DNA of 64,000 nt, from contig JAJPIE010000037.1 of the NCBI GenBank assembly GCA_021324935.1, positions 1 to 64,000 on the forward strand, given 5' to 3'. This stretch comes from Acidobacteriota bacterium (GTDB lineage: Bacteria > Acidobacteriota > Terriglobia > Acidiferrales > UBA7541). Numbering within the stretch: position 1 is the stretch's first letter; each line of letters opens with the position of its first letter. Below, piece after piece: positions 54,253-62,533 of this stretch. The notes under the pieces were generated by a model, which saw only the letters and a program-made list of their open reading frames with translations, was not told where the DNA came from and searched no databases. The translations under genes were made by a program, and so were the position numbers.

Positions 54253-54900
54253 TCATTGCTGCGCCTGTGCGATCAATTGCTGCACGGCATCCTTATTGGG
54301 ATACGCAGGGTTGGTCGCCAGCAATTTCTGCCAGGCGGCGATTGCCCCCGGCCCATCTTTTTTCCCCTGCCACTTTACGACGCCAAGATTGAAAAGGGTA
54401 TCGGCCTTGTTTGGGTCGTAGGTCAGGGCTTTTTCGAACTGTGCGATCGCGGCATCCGCATCGCCGGTATACCAATACGCAGTGCCAAGATCCGTGCGCA
54501 CGGAAGTATCCGCCGGTTGATTTTTCAGGGCGTGCTCATACAATTCGATGGCCTTGGGATATTGTCTGGAGTCGTAATAGATGTTGCCGGCGCTGACGAG
54601 CAAGGCGGTATTGTTGGGCTCCGCTTTCAACTTTTCCAGAACGGGCGCGACCTGCGAATCGGCCGCATCCTTCAATTGCTGAGCCGAAGGCGTCACATTG
54701 TCCAAGCCGAAATTTGGAGGAGGGGGCGCGCTGGCCACTGGCGCGGATTCGGACGTTGCTGGCGGCGCCGCGGGCCTCGCGGTGGACTTCCGAATCAGCC
54801 AACCACCGGCGGTGCCAGCGAGAAAACAGACCAGCACGAGGGCCGCAGTCTGCGCGCGGCTCCAGGAATCGCTAGACGTTGTCTTCAATGTTTCCGCCAC
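54253..54900 (-). CDS. Membrane-anchored TPR protein 1
   Basis: A 215-aa protein with an N-terminal anchor (AALVLVCFLAGTAGGWLI), an Ala/Pro-rich spacer, then about three TPR units (ALLVSAGNIYYDSRQYPKAI, DLGTAYWYTGDADAAIAQFE, LFNLGVVKWQGKKDGPGAIA). It is the paralogue of the next gene, 30 nt upstream, with the same layout. It resembles the TPR part of CcmH/NrfG-type cytochrome-maturation helpers, but no heme-lyase motif is present. It may be a scaffold for the envelope genes of this operon or for the nearby cytochromes. Confidence 0.75.
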   Translation of the reverse strand: MAETLKTTSSDSWSRAQTAALVLVCFLAGTAGGWLIRKSTARPAAPPATSESAPVASAPPPPNFGLDNVTPSAQQLKDAADSQVAPVLEKLKAEPNNTALLVSAGNIYYDSRQYPKAIELYEHALKNQPADTSVRTDLGTAYWYTGDADAAIAQFEKALTYDPNKADTLFNLGVVKWQGKKDGPGAIAAWQKLLATNPAYPNKDAVQQLIAQAQQ

Positions 54901-54930
54901 GAATTGGCTCCTTCCGGCAAGATGCCGGTT

Positions 54931-55596
54931 TTACTTCTTCGAGGCCGCCTTTTGTTGCGCCTCGGCGATCATTTGCTCCACGATCGGCTTGCGATCCAGA
55001 TCGGGATGCGATTTCAATAGCTGCTGCCAGGTGGCGACAGCGCGGGCGGGATCGTCCTTGCCCTGATATTCAATCATCCCCAGATTAAAGAGCGCGTTGA
55101 CATCGTTGGGCTTGTCTTTCAAGGCTTGCTGCAATTGATGGAGTGCGCCATCCACATCGCCGGAGTAATAGAGGCTGGAGGCAAGTTCCGTGCGCGTGGT
55201 GACATTCTTGGGATCCGCTTCCAGCGACTTCGTGTAGTAGCTCGCGGCGTCTTTGAATTGATGGGTGCTTTGATAAAGCGCCGCCACATGCGCGAGCAGC
55301 TTGGGATCTTTGGGCTTGGTTTTTAGCGCTTCCAGAAGCGGCGCGGCTTTTACGTCCGCCATCGCTTTCATCTGCTCCATGGTTGGCTTGGGATGTCCTC
55401 CGGGGGGCATTCCCATGCTACCGGCAGCCCCCGCCGCGCGCGCCGGTGCTGCTGGCGGCTCGGCCTTGGGGCCAAGCAAGAAATACCCGAGAATGAGCCC
55501 GAATAGCAGAGCGGCCCCTGCGAGTGGATAGACCTGCGCATTTGGCAGGCCCGTTGCAGCGGATGGAACCGCTCCTGTTGAGGAATCGCTCACCAT
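54931..55596 (-). CDS. Membrane-anchored TPR protein 2
   Basis: A 221-aa protein: anchor (YPLAGAALLFGLILGYFLLG), Ala/Pro/Gly-rich spacer with GMPPGGHPKPTMEQMKA, then TPR units (LAHVAALYQSTHQFKDAASY, ELASSLYYSGDVDGALHQLQ, LFNLGMIEYQGKDDPARAVA). Clearly a tandem duplicate of the gene behind it. It is the first gene of the minus-strand group that runs down to the SGNH-TPR gene. Confidence 0.75.
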   Translation of the reverse strand: MVSDSSTGAVPSAATGLPNAQVYPLAGAALLFGLILGYFLLGPKAEPPAAPARAAGAAGSMGMPPGGHPKPTMEQMKAMADVKAAPLLEALKTKPKDPKLLAHVAALYQSTHQFKDAASYYTKSLEADPKNVTTRTELASSLYYSGDVDGALHQLQQALKDKPNDVNALFNLGMIEYQGKDDPARAVATWQQLLKSHPDLDRKPIVEQMIAEAQQKAASKK

Positions 55597-55820
55597 GGAT
55601 GGATGGCTCCTTTATGCCGTGCGCGGAGCAAGCCTATCTTCTTCCCCCGAGCCGGCAAAGCCCACCTCGCGGCACTTCTAAGCCCCTGTAAGACTAGAAT
55701 AACAAAGGCGTTATCGGATATCTCGGGGGCATGGACGGTGGCTGGCGGAAAGCCTTCCCCGGACGTCCCCCGTACATTTTATAAAATATCGGTTCGGGCT
55801 CACGTTGGTCCGCGTCGTTT

Positions 55821-55848
55821 GTCACAGCGTTTTGTGACCTTCGTCACA
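55821..55848 (+). promoter_or_regulatory. CRP/FNR-family site cluster
   Basis: TGTGACCTTCGTCACA fits the CRP consensus TGTGA-N6-TCACA exactly. A further GTCACA lies 6 nt upstream, making three alternating half-sites in a row (GTCACA GCGTTT TGTGAC CTTC GTCACA). The cluster is 97 nt before the FG-GAP gene's ATG, in the 348-bp divergent gap 55597-55944, which holds no gene that I can support. Confidence 0.6.
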
Positions 55849-55944
55849 GGGACGTTAGCGGGCCAATTCTGTGTTGCGAACACAAATTGCGCAATCCTAC
55901 GTTTGCCAATCCCCCCGCCTGTTGCGATAGACTGTTCCGGCTTC

Positions 55945-56616
55945 ATGACGACGACTCGCTGGATTCTACGCCTCCTTCCGATCGCCATCGCGATTTTGTG
56001 CTTGACTACCTTTCTGGTTCTGCTTCCCGCAGTTCATCTGGATGTGGACCGGCCTGCGGCGCGTTTGGTACGAAGCGCGTTGGAGCAAGGTTCAACTCAT
56101 TTTGCGATTGCCGATTTTGACGGGGATCAGCGACCGGACCTGGCAATGATTCGCGTGTCGCGCGACGGCGTGCCCGATACGGAATATTCCCTCCAATTGA
56201 AATTCAGTTCCGGTGCGCGGGCGCCAATTGGACTAATTGGACCCGCCGGCGGGCTGGAGGTATCGCCGCAGGACGTAAATGGAGATCAGATTGCCGACCT
56301 GGTGATAACCTCCGTTGTGGACTCGAATTTCGTCGCCATCCTTCTCAACGACGGCAAGGGAAATTTCACAAAAGTGGATCGAGCGGAGTATCCCGGCGTG
56401 GGGAGGCCTGCGAGTTCGCACCTGCTGGCGCCGTTGGATTCCGGCTCACACCATCTCGCAGTCGGCCAATGTCAGAACTTATATGGGGATGAGATTCGCT
56501 CGGCCAAATGGGAAGGCGTCCCGCAAACTTCTTCTCCCCTGTCTTCCGATTGCCCCGAATCCGCGTCGGATTCGTTGCAGCTCCTTCCGGCGGGCAGGGC
56601 TCCTCCGCTCGTTTAA
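55945..56616 (+). CDS. FG-GAP/VCBS repeat protein
   Basis: A 223-aa protein from the ATG at MTTTRWILRLL; the track ORF runs 114 codons further upstream through the regulatory region. A signal anchor (LPIAIAILCLTTFLVLLPAV) precedes two VCBS-type calcium-binding repeats, FAIADFDGDQRPDLAMIR and SPQDVNGDQIADLVI. It is likely periplasmic. Only two or three blades are present, against about seven in a full propeller, so it is a short member or truncated. The C-terminal tail (SSPLSSDCPESASDSL) looks unstructured. It lies upstream of the efflux operon with a 179-bp gap; joint transcription is possible. Confidence 0.65.
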   Translation: MTTTRWILRLLPIAIAILCLTTFLVLLPAVHLDVDRPAARLVRSALEQGSTHFAIADFDGDQRPDLAMIRVSRDGVPDTEYSLQLKFSSGARAPIGLIGPAGGLEVSPQDVNGDQIADLVITSVVDSNFVAILLNDGKGNFTKVDRAEYPGVGRPASSHLLAPLDSGSHHLAVGQCQNLYGDEIRSAKWEGVPQTSSPLSSDCPESASDSLQLLPAGRAPPLV

Positions 56617-56795
56617 CTGGCAGGCATCACTCTTTAACGCCATCGTAACAACTTCCCAATGTGAGTCTCGTTACCGTGGAAGCTCTTGCGCTACCTGTCT
56701 AGGCCAAGGTGCATACAAAGGTTAAGGGGCGAGCATCAAGTTCCATCCAAATAAGGATAAAAGTAGCTGAATTACGACCACGCGAGGATCGAATT

Positions 56796-58073
56796 ATGCA
56801 GTCCATCATAAGGGCCGTGTTTCTGGCCACCGCGTTTCTTGCAGGAATTGCCGGGCCGGCAAGTGCGCAAAAAGCGCTGACGTGGGATGAGGTGCGTGCG
56901 CGCTTTGAAGCCAACAATCCGGTGTTGCGAGCCGGGCAGATCGGCATCGACGAATCCAAAGCCGGGGAAATCACCGCGTTTCTCCGGCCGAATCCGCAAG
57001 CCTCGCTCGGCGTGGATCAGGTCGGCCCCACCGGCAAAGGACCTTTCAACGAAGCGGTGCTTACCGCCAACCTCAGCTATCTGCACGAACGGCAGCACAA
57101 GAGGGAACTCCGCCTGGAAAGCGCACAAAAGGCCACGGCTATTGCCGTCTCGGCGCAAGCCGACCTGGAGCGTAACCTGATCTTTAATTTGCGCAGCGCG
57201 TTTGTCGGGATTCTTCAGGGGCAGGCGGTTCTCCACCTGGCGCAGGATAATCTTAAGTATTGGGATGACCTCCTGCGCATCAGCCGCGACCGGTTTGCCG
57301 CCGGCGACATCGCGCAGATTGACCTGGACCGCCTGGAACTCCAGCGCGTTCAATTCGAATCGGATCTGCAGGCCGCCGCAGTGAACCTCCGCACCGCGAA
57401 GATTCAAATGCTGATGTTGCTGAACGAGCGCACTCCAGTGGAACAGTTCAATGTGATGGGACTTTACGATTACACGGACCAACTCGCTCCACTCGATGAT
57501 TTTCGCCAGACGGCTGTCGACAATCGGCCGGACTTGCGCGAAGCGTTGCAAGCGGCGGACAAGGCTCGCACCGATCACAAGCTTGCGGTCTCGAATGGTT
57601 CCACCGATCCGACGTTCACGGTTGATGCCGTGTTCCCGGGTGTTTCTAAGGACTACGGCAACTTCACCCCCTTCCTGCGCGAATATATGGGAGTTGGCGT
57701 CAGCATTCCACTGCGAGTCTTCGATCGCAACCAAGGTGAAAAGCTCCGCACGCAGCTCGATATTGACCGCAACCAAAAACTTCTCGACGCGCTACGCGCC
57801 CAGGTTTTCAGCGACGTGGATTCCGCCTATGCCCTGGTGGATAGCAACCTCATCCTGCTGCGCCCCTATAAAGCCAGGTATCTCGCTCAGGCTACCCGCG
57901 TGCGCGAAACGGTGCGCTTTTCTTATGAGCATGGCGCGGCTTCGCTGCTCGACTTTCTCAACGCAGAAAGTGATTACCGAAGCGTGCAACTGAACTACAT
58001 CAACCTGGTCGGCGCCTACCTGCTGGCCGCCGGGCAGCTCAATCTGGCCGTTGGCAAAGAGGTGATTCCATGA
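56796..58073 (+). CDS. TolC-family outer-membrane efflux protein
   Basis: 425 aa from the ATG after CGAGG; the track adds 29 codons. Signal peptide (SIIRAVFLATAFLAGIAGPASAQ). It shows the internal two-fold repeat of TolC/CusC-like channels: NPVLRAGQIGIDESKAGEIT and later RPDLREALQAADKARTDHKL, with long heptad-rich helices (ARVRETVRFSYEHGAASLLDFLNAESDYRSVQ type). It forms the outer duct of a tripartite pump. It overlaps the adaptor gene by 4 nt (ATGA). Confidence 0.9.
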   Translation: MQSIIRAVFLATAFLAGIAGPASAQKALTWDEVRARFEANNPVLRAGQIGIDESKAGEITAFLRPNPQASLGVDQVGPTGKGPFNEAVLTANLSYLHERQHKRELRLESAQKATAIAVSAQADLERNLIFNLRSAFVGILQGQAVLHLAQDNLKYWDDLLRISRDRFAAGDIAQIDLDRLELQRVQFESDLQAAAVNLRTAKIQMLMLLNERTPVEQFNVMGLYDYTDQLAPLDDFRQTAVDNRPDLREALQAADKARTDHKLAVSNGSTDPTFTVDAVFPGVSKDYGNFTPFLREYMGVGVSIPLRVFDRNQGEKLRTQLDIDRNQKLLDALRAQVFSDVDSAYALVDSNLILLRPYKARYLAQATRVRETVRFSYEHGAASLLDFLNAESDYRSVQLNYINLVGAYLLAAGQLNLAVGKEVIP

Positions 58074-59215
58074 GCAGCCTGACGCGCTTGCTGACTTCCA
58101 TCGGGGCGGGATGCCTGCCACTCGGGTTGTGGTTGGCGGGGTGTGGCGACGGCAAGGCGAATCTAGAGGCACAAGCGCCACCACCCGCGAAAGTAGAGGT
58201 GCAAACAGACGTCAGCGTGGTTCAAGTGGATCACCCCGAGCAATTCCCGGTCGCCAAAGCCTCGGAGTCGCTGCAGGCTCCATCTTTGAGCGTTACCGGC
58301 GTTGTGAATCCGGACGTCAGCCGGACCGTCCCTGTGATTTCGCTGGTCACCGGCCGCGTGGTGGAAATCCGTGCCCGCCTCGGGGATACCGTTCAAAAAG
58401 GTCAAGTGCTCCTGCGCGTGCAGAGCCCGGACATCGCTTCCGCGTTTTCAGATTACCGGAAAGCGGTCGCCGATGAAACGCTGACCGGGAAGCAGTTCGA
58501 ACGCGCTCAGATCTTGTATGACAAAGGCGCCATCTCGATGAATGATCTCCAGGTTGCGCAGGATGCCGAGGAAAAAGCAAAGGTGGATACGGAAACCACG
58601 CTGGAGCACCTGCGCGTTCTGGGCGTCGACAAGGATCATCCTTCAGGAGTGGTCGACATCAAAGCTCCCATCAGCGGCGTGATTACCGATCAGCAGGTGA
58701 CGACTGCGGCGGGCGTGCAAGGTCTTTCGGGCAGCAATCCCTTCACGATTTCGGACCTCAGCCACGTTTGGGTGCTCTGCGACGTCTACGAAAACGATCT
58801 CTCCAATGTGCGTGTGGGCGAAACCGCCGAAATACGGCTGGTGGCCTATCCGGACAAAGTTCTTACCGGCAGGATCAGCAATATTGGGCCGATCCTTGAC
58901 CCCGCGATTCGCACCGCAAAAGTGCGCGTGGAGGTGGCCAATCCGGGTGAATTGCTGCGCGTGGGCATGTTCGTCACCGCGACGTTTCACGGGCAACAGA
59001 AGGTGCGTGTGGCCAGTGTTCCGGCTTCAGCGATCCTTCATCTGCATGACCGCGATTGGGTTTACGTTCCCGCGGGAGGCAAGAAGTTCCGCCGCGTCGA
59101 AGTCAAGGCCGGCAAGACCTTTCCTGACAAAACACAGTTGATCCTCTCCGGCGTAGAGCCCGGACAGGAAGTGGTCACAAATGCACTCATGCTGCAAAGC
59201 ACCGTGGAACAGTAG
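58070..59215 (+). CDS. RND efflux periplasmic adaptor (HlyD/CusB type)
   Basis: 381 aa, lipoprotein signal (LPLGLWLAGC). The chain contains the membrane-fusion fold: biotinyl-lipoyl half-motifs (VISLVTGRVVEIRARLGDTVQKGQVLLRVQSPD and VDIKAPISGVITDQQVTTA), a helical hairpin (FERAQILYDKGAISMNDLQVAQ) and a beta-barrel domain (LSHVWVLCDVYENDLSNVRVG). It bridges the TolC-type duct and the inner-membrane pump. No His/Met-rich metal-binding N-terminus is seen. Confidence 0.92.
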   Translation: MSSLTRLLTSIGAGCLPLGLWLAGCGDGKANLEAQAPPPAKVEVQTDVSVVQVDHPEQFPVAKASESLQAPSLSVTGVVNPDVSRTVPVISLVTGRVVEIRARLGDTVQKGQVLLRVQSPDIASAFSDYRKAVADETLTGKQFERAQILYDKGAISMNDLQVAQDAEEKAKVDTETTLEHLRVLGVDKDHPSGVVDIKAPISGVITDQQVTTAAGVQGLSGSNPFTISDLSHVWVLCDVYENDLSNVRVGETAEIRLVAYPDKVLTGRISNIGPILDPAIRTAKVRVEVANPGELLRVGMFVTATFHGQQKVRVASVPASAILHLHDRDWVYVPAGGKKFRRVEVKAGKTFPDKTQLILSGVEPGQEVVTNALMLQSTVEQ

Positions 59216-59254
59216 GCGCACCATGCACCGCCAGCACTTTCTGGAGACCTGCCG

Positions 59255-62200
59255 ATGATCCGAGCCATCGTCGACTTTGCGCTGGACAATCGTTTCATTG
59301 TTCTGGCGATCGCCGTTCTCTTGCTGATCTGGGGGGCCGTATCCTTTCACAATTTGCCCGTGGAGGCGTATCCGGACGTCGCGAATAACTACGTGCAGAT
59401 CATCACTCAGTGGCCGGGGCACGCCGCCGAGGAAATCGAGCAGCAGTTGACAATTCCGATTGAAATCCAGATGAACGGCCTGCCGCATCTGGCGCACCTG
59501 CGTTCCGTTTCGCTGTTCGGGCTTTCCAGCGTGATGCTGATTTTCGACGATTCTTCGATCAACGACTGGAATCGCCAGAAGGTCCTCGAGCGGCTTTCCC
59601 AAGTAACGCTGCCCAACAATCTGGCACCGGCGATTGGAACGGATTGGAGTCCGGTCGGGCAAATCTATTGGTATTCGCTGAAAAGCACGAATCCCAAGTA
59701 TGACCTGATGGAGTTGAAAGCGCTGGAGGATTGGGTTCTGGAAAAGCAGTTCAAGTCCGTTCCCAATGTTGTCGATGTATCGAGTTTTGGGGGCACGACA
59801 CGGGAGTACCAGGTGCGCGTGGATCCCGCCAAGTTGATTTCCTATGGCCTAAGCATCAGCCAGGTGGAACAGCAACTCGCCAATAACAACGTCAATGCCG
59901 GCGGGAGCTTCATCGAATCCGGTGCACAGCAGATCAATGTTCGTGCGATCGGTCTTTATACCAGTGTTCAGGACATCGAGGAGACCGTACTGAAGACGCA
60001 AAACGGTACGCCCTTGCTGGTAAAAGACATCGCCGTGGTCACGCAGGGGCCAAAGATCCGGCTTGGCCGGATTGGCCAGGCCATTCACAGGGAAGACGGC
60101 ACCGTGCTCGACGACGATGATGTTGTCGAAGGCATCGTGCTTCTCCAAAAGGGTGCGGACTCCGACAGTACCCTGGAAGGCATCCACGCCAAAGTGAAGG
60201 AACTTAACGACCACATCCTTCCGCCGGGAGTGAAAGTGGTGCCGTTTCTGGACCGCAGCGATCTGGTCCACTACACCACGCACACCGTCTTGCACAATCT
60301 TACCGAAGGCGTGCTCCTGGTATCCGTCATACTGTTCTTCTTTCTGGGCAATGTTCGTGGCGCCTTGATTGTGGCCATGACCATTCCGTTTTCGCTGCTC
60401 TTCGCTTCCATTTGCCTGGATTTGAATCGCATTCCGGCGAACCTGCTCTCCCTGGGCGCGCTGGACTTCGGCATGGTCGTGGATGGTGCGGTAGTGGTAA
60501 TCGAAAATATCGTGCGCCACTTTAACTTGCCCACCGGAGCCGGCAAGACACCGCTGGAAAAAATCCGCGACGCCGCCCACGAAGTGCAACGTCCGGTTTT
60601 TTATGCGATTGCCATCATCATTACGGCCTACATGCCCATCTATACGCTGCAAAGCGTGGAGGGGAAGCTCTTCCGGCCCATGGCCTGGACGGTGGCTTTC
60701 GCGTTGCTTGGCGCGCTGATTTTTTCCATGACGATTGCGCCGGTGCTGGCCTGGTTTCTGTTCCGCGGCGGGGTTCGCGAATGGCACAACCCCGTGATGA
60801 CCTTTCTTCGCGAGCGTTATCGCCACTCTCTCCGATGGGCCATCGAGCACAAGCCCCTTACTCTGATGTTGGGAGCTTGCGCGCCAATCCTCAGCTTCGT
60901 TTTGCTCTATAGCAATGTGATCGGCTCTGAATTCCTTCCTCATTTGGATGAAGGTGCCATTTGGGCACGAGGCACATTGGCCCCCAGTGCGGGTCCCACG
61001 GAAGGCACGCGGGTCATGAATCAAGCGCGCCTTGTGTTTGCCTCCTTTCCGGAAGTGAAGCAGGTTGTTTCCCAGGTGGGGCGACCCGACGACGGCACCG
61101 ATACCACCGGATTTTTCAACACCGAATACTTTGTGGACCTGAAACCCAAGGAACAATGGAGACCCGTGTTCCATGAGGACAAAGACGCTCTGATTGACGC
61201 CATGGACCGGGAAGTCGGCAAAATTCCCGGAGTGCTCTGGAATTTTTCGCAGCCGATATCCGATAACGTTGAAGAGGCCGTCAGCGGCGTAAAAGGAGAG
61301 TTGGCAGTAAAAATGTATGGCGACGATCTCCGGACACTCGAAGCGAAGGCAGAAGAAGTGGTCAACGTGATGAAGGGTGTGCGAGGAATTGAAGACCTGG
61401 GGCTGTTCCGCGTACTCGGGCAACCCAATCTGAATCTATCTGTGAACCGGGAAAGGGCGGCAAGGTATGGACTCAATGTGTCGGACATCCAGGATGCCAT
61501 CGAGACGGCGGTGGGCGGCAAGAGCGTAACGCAGGTGCTGCAGGGTGAACGTCGCTTTGACGTGGTAGTCCGGTACCAGGAATCCTATCGCGATACAAAA
61601 GAAGCGATCGAAAATATCCGGCTGCTTGCACCGACGGGCGAACGCGTTTCCCTTGCCCAGGTGACGAATGTGGATACTCTGGACGGCGCTTCGGAAATCT
61701 ATCGTGAGGCCAACTCGCGCTACGTTGCCATCAAGTATAGCGTGCGCGGTCGCGATCTTGGCAGCACCGTCGAAGAAGCCATGGCTAAGGTGCAGAGCCA
61801 GGTGAAACTCCCGGAAGGATTTCGGCTAGACTGGGCAGGTGAATACGAGAGCCAGAAGCGCTCAGAACGCCGCTTGCTGTTCGTCTTGCCCATCACACTG
61901 TTAATGATTTATGTGATTCTTTACTCGATGTTCGGATCTCCGAAATGGGCTTTACTCGTTCTAGGCAACGTGGCCATGGCGCCACTCGGCGGCCTCCTGG
62001 CTTTGCTGATTACCGGCGAGCACTTGAGCGTGTCCTCCGGCGTGGGCTTCCTGGCGCTATTCGGAGTTTCCGTGCAAACCGGCGTGATCATGGTGGAGTA
62101 CATCAACCATTTGCGAGGGTCGGGCTATACGATTGAAGACGCGGCCGTGGAAGGGGCGATACTCCGCTTGCGCCCGATCATGATGACCATGCTGGTGGCC

Positions 62201-62398
62201 ATTCTCGGGTTGTTGCCGGCGGCGTTATCGCGGGGCATTGGTTCGGACTCCCAACGACCCTTTGCGATTGTCATCGTGGGAGGATTGCTCGCCGCGCTGC
62301 TGCTGAGCATCTACCTGCTGCCCGCGCTGTATGTAACCTTCGCGCGCGACACAGATAAGTTGCCGCCGGCCAGCGCGGAGTGGCAGGAAATCACCTGA
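59255..62398 (+). CDS. RND efflux pump, heavy-metal (CzcA/CusA) type
   Basis: A 1047-aa inner-membrane proton antiporter with 12 helices. HME-family features: NLPVEAYPDVANNYVQIITQWPGHAAEEIEQQ at the N-terminus, and LGALDFGMVVDGAVVVIENIVRHF in helix 4, keeping the Asp, Asp and Glu needed for proton flow. RSVSLFGLSSVMLIF and VGRPDDGTDTTGFFNTE are also HME blocks. It would export metal ions or a related substrate through the adaptor and duct. It starts 39 nt after the adaptor gene, completing the tripartite operon. The metal cannot be told from sequence alone. Confidence 0.92.
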   Translation: MIRAIVDFALDNRFIVLAIAVLLLIWGAVSFHNLPVEAYPDVANNYVQIITQWPGHAAEEIEQQLTIPIEIQMNGLPHLAHLRSVSLFGLSSVMLIFDDSSINDWNRQKVLERLSQVTLPNNLAPAIGTDWSPVGQIYWYSLKSTNPKYDLMELKALEDWVLEKQFKSVPNVVDVSSFGGTTREYQVRVDPAKLISYGLSISQVEQQLANNNVNAGGSFIESGAQQINVRAIGLYTSVQDIEETVLKTQNGTPLLVKDIAVVTQGPKIRLGRIGQAIHREDGTVLDDDDVVEGIVLLQKGADSDSTLEGIHAKVKELNDHILPPGVKVVPFLDRSDLVHYTTHTVLHNLTEGVLLVSVILFFFLGNVRGALIVAMTIPFSLLFASICLDLNRIPANLLSLGALDFGMVVDGAVVVIENIVRHFNLPTGAGKTPLEKIRDAAHEVQRPVFYAIAIIITAYMPIYTLQSVEGKLFRPMAWTVAFALLGALIFSMTIAPVLAWFLFRGGVREWHNPVMTFLRERYRHSLRWAIEHKPLTLMLGACAPILSFVLLYSNVIGSEFLPHLDEGAIWARGTLAPSAGPTEGTRVMNQARLVFASFPEVKQVVSQVGRPDDGTDTTGFFNTEYFVDLKPKEQWRPVFHEDKDALIDAMDREVGKIPGVLWNFSQPISDNVEEAVSGVKGELAVKMYGDDLRTLEAKAEEVVNVMKGVRGIEDLGLFRVLGQPNLNLSVNRERAARYGLNVSDIQDAIETAVGGKSVTQVLQGERRFDVVVRYQESYRDTKEAIENIRLLAPTGERVSLAQVTNVDTLDGASEIYREANSRYVAIKYSVRGRDLGSTVEEAMAKVQSQVKLPEGFRLDWAGEYESQKRSERRLLFVLPITLLMIYVILYSMFGSPKWALLVLGNVAMAPLGGLLALLITGEHLSVSSGVGFLALFGVSVQTGVIMVEYINHLRGSGYTIEDAAVEGAILRLRPIMMTMLVAILGLLPAALSRGIGSDSQRPFAIVIVGGLLAALLLSIYLLPALYVTFARDTDKLPPASAEWQEIT

Positions 62399-62415
62399 CA
62401 AAACTGCGCAGCGGC

Positions 62416-62431
62416 TGTGATATTGGTCACA
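62416..62431 (+). promoter_or_regulatory. CRP/FNR-family site upstream of nifJ
   Basis: TGTGATATTGGTCACA fits TGTGA-N6-TCACA exactly and lies 102 nt before the nifJ ATG, similar to the spacing of the site before the FG-GAP gene. Control by a CRP/FNR-type regulator that senses redox or cAMP would suit this oxygen-sensitive enzyme. Confidence 0.6.
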
Positions 62432-62533
62432 CAGCGGACGGCAGGTTTCTTTTGTTTCGCGAGATGCATACTTGCCATTGCAATCGACTTTATCCCGGCC
62501 TAGGATTTTTCTAGTCGCTCCCGGGAGTTTTCC

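Noticed and set aside
59849-61423. 524-aa minus-strand ORF inside the RND pump gene
   Set aside because: Antisense shadow of the conserved HME pump; no recognisable motif or ribosome site.
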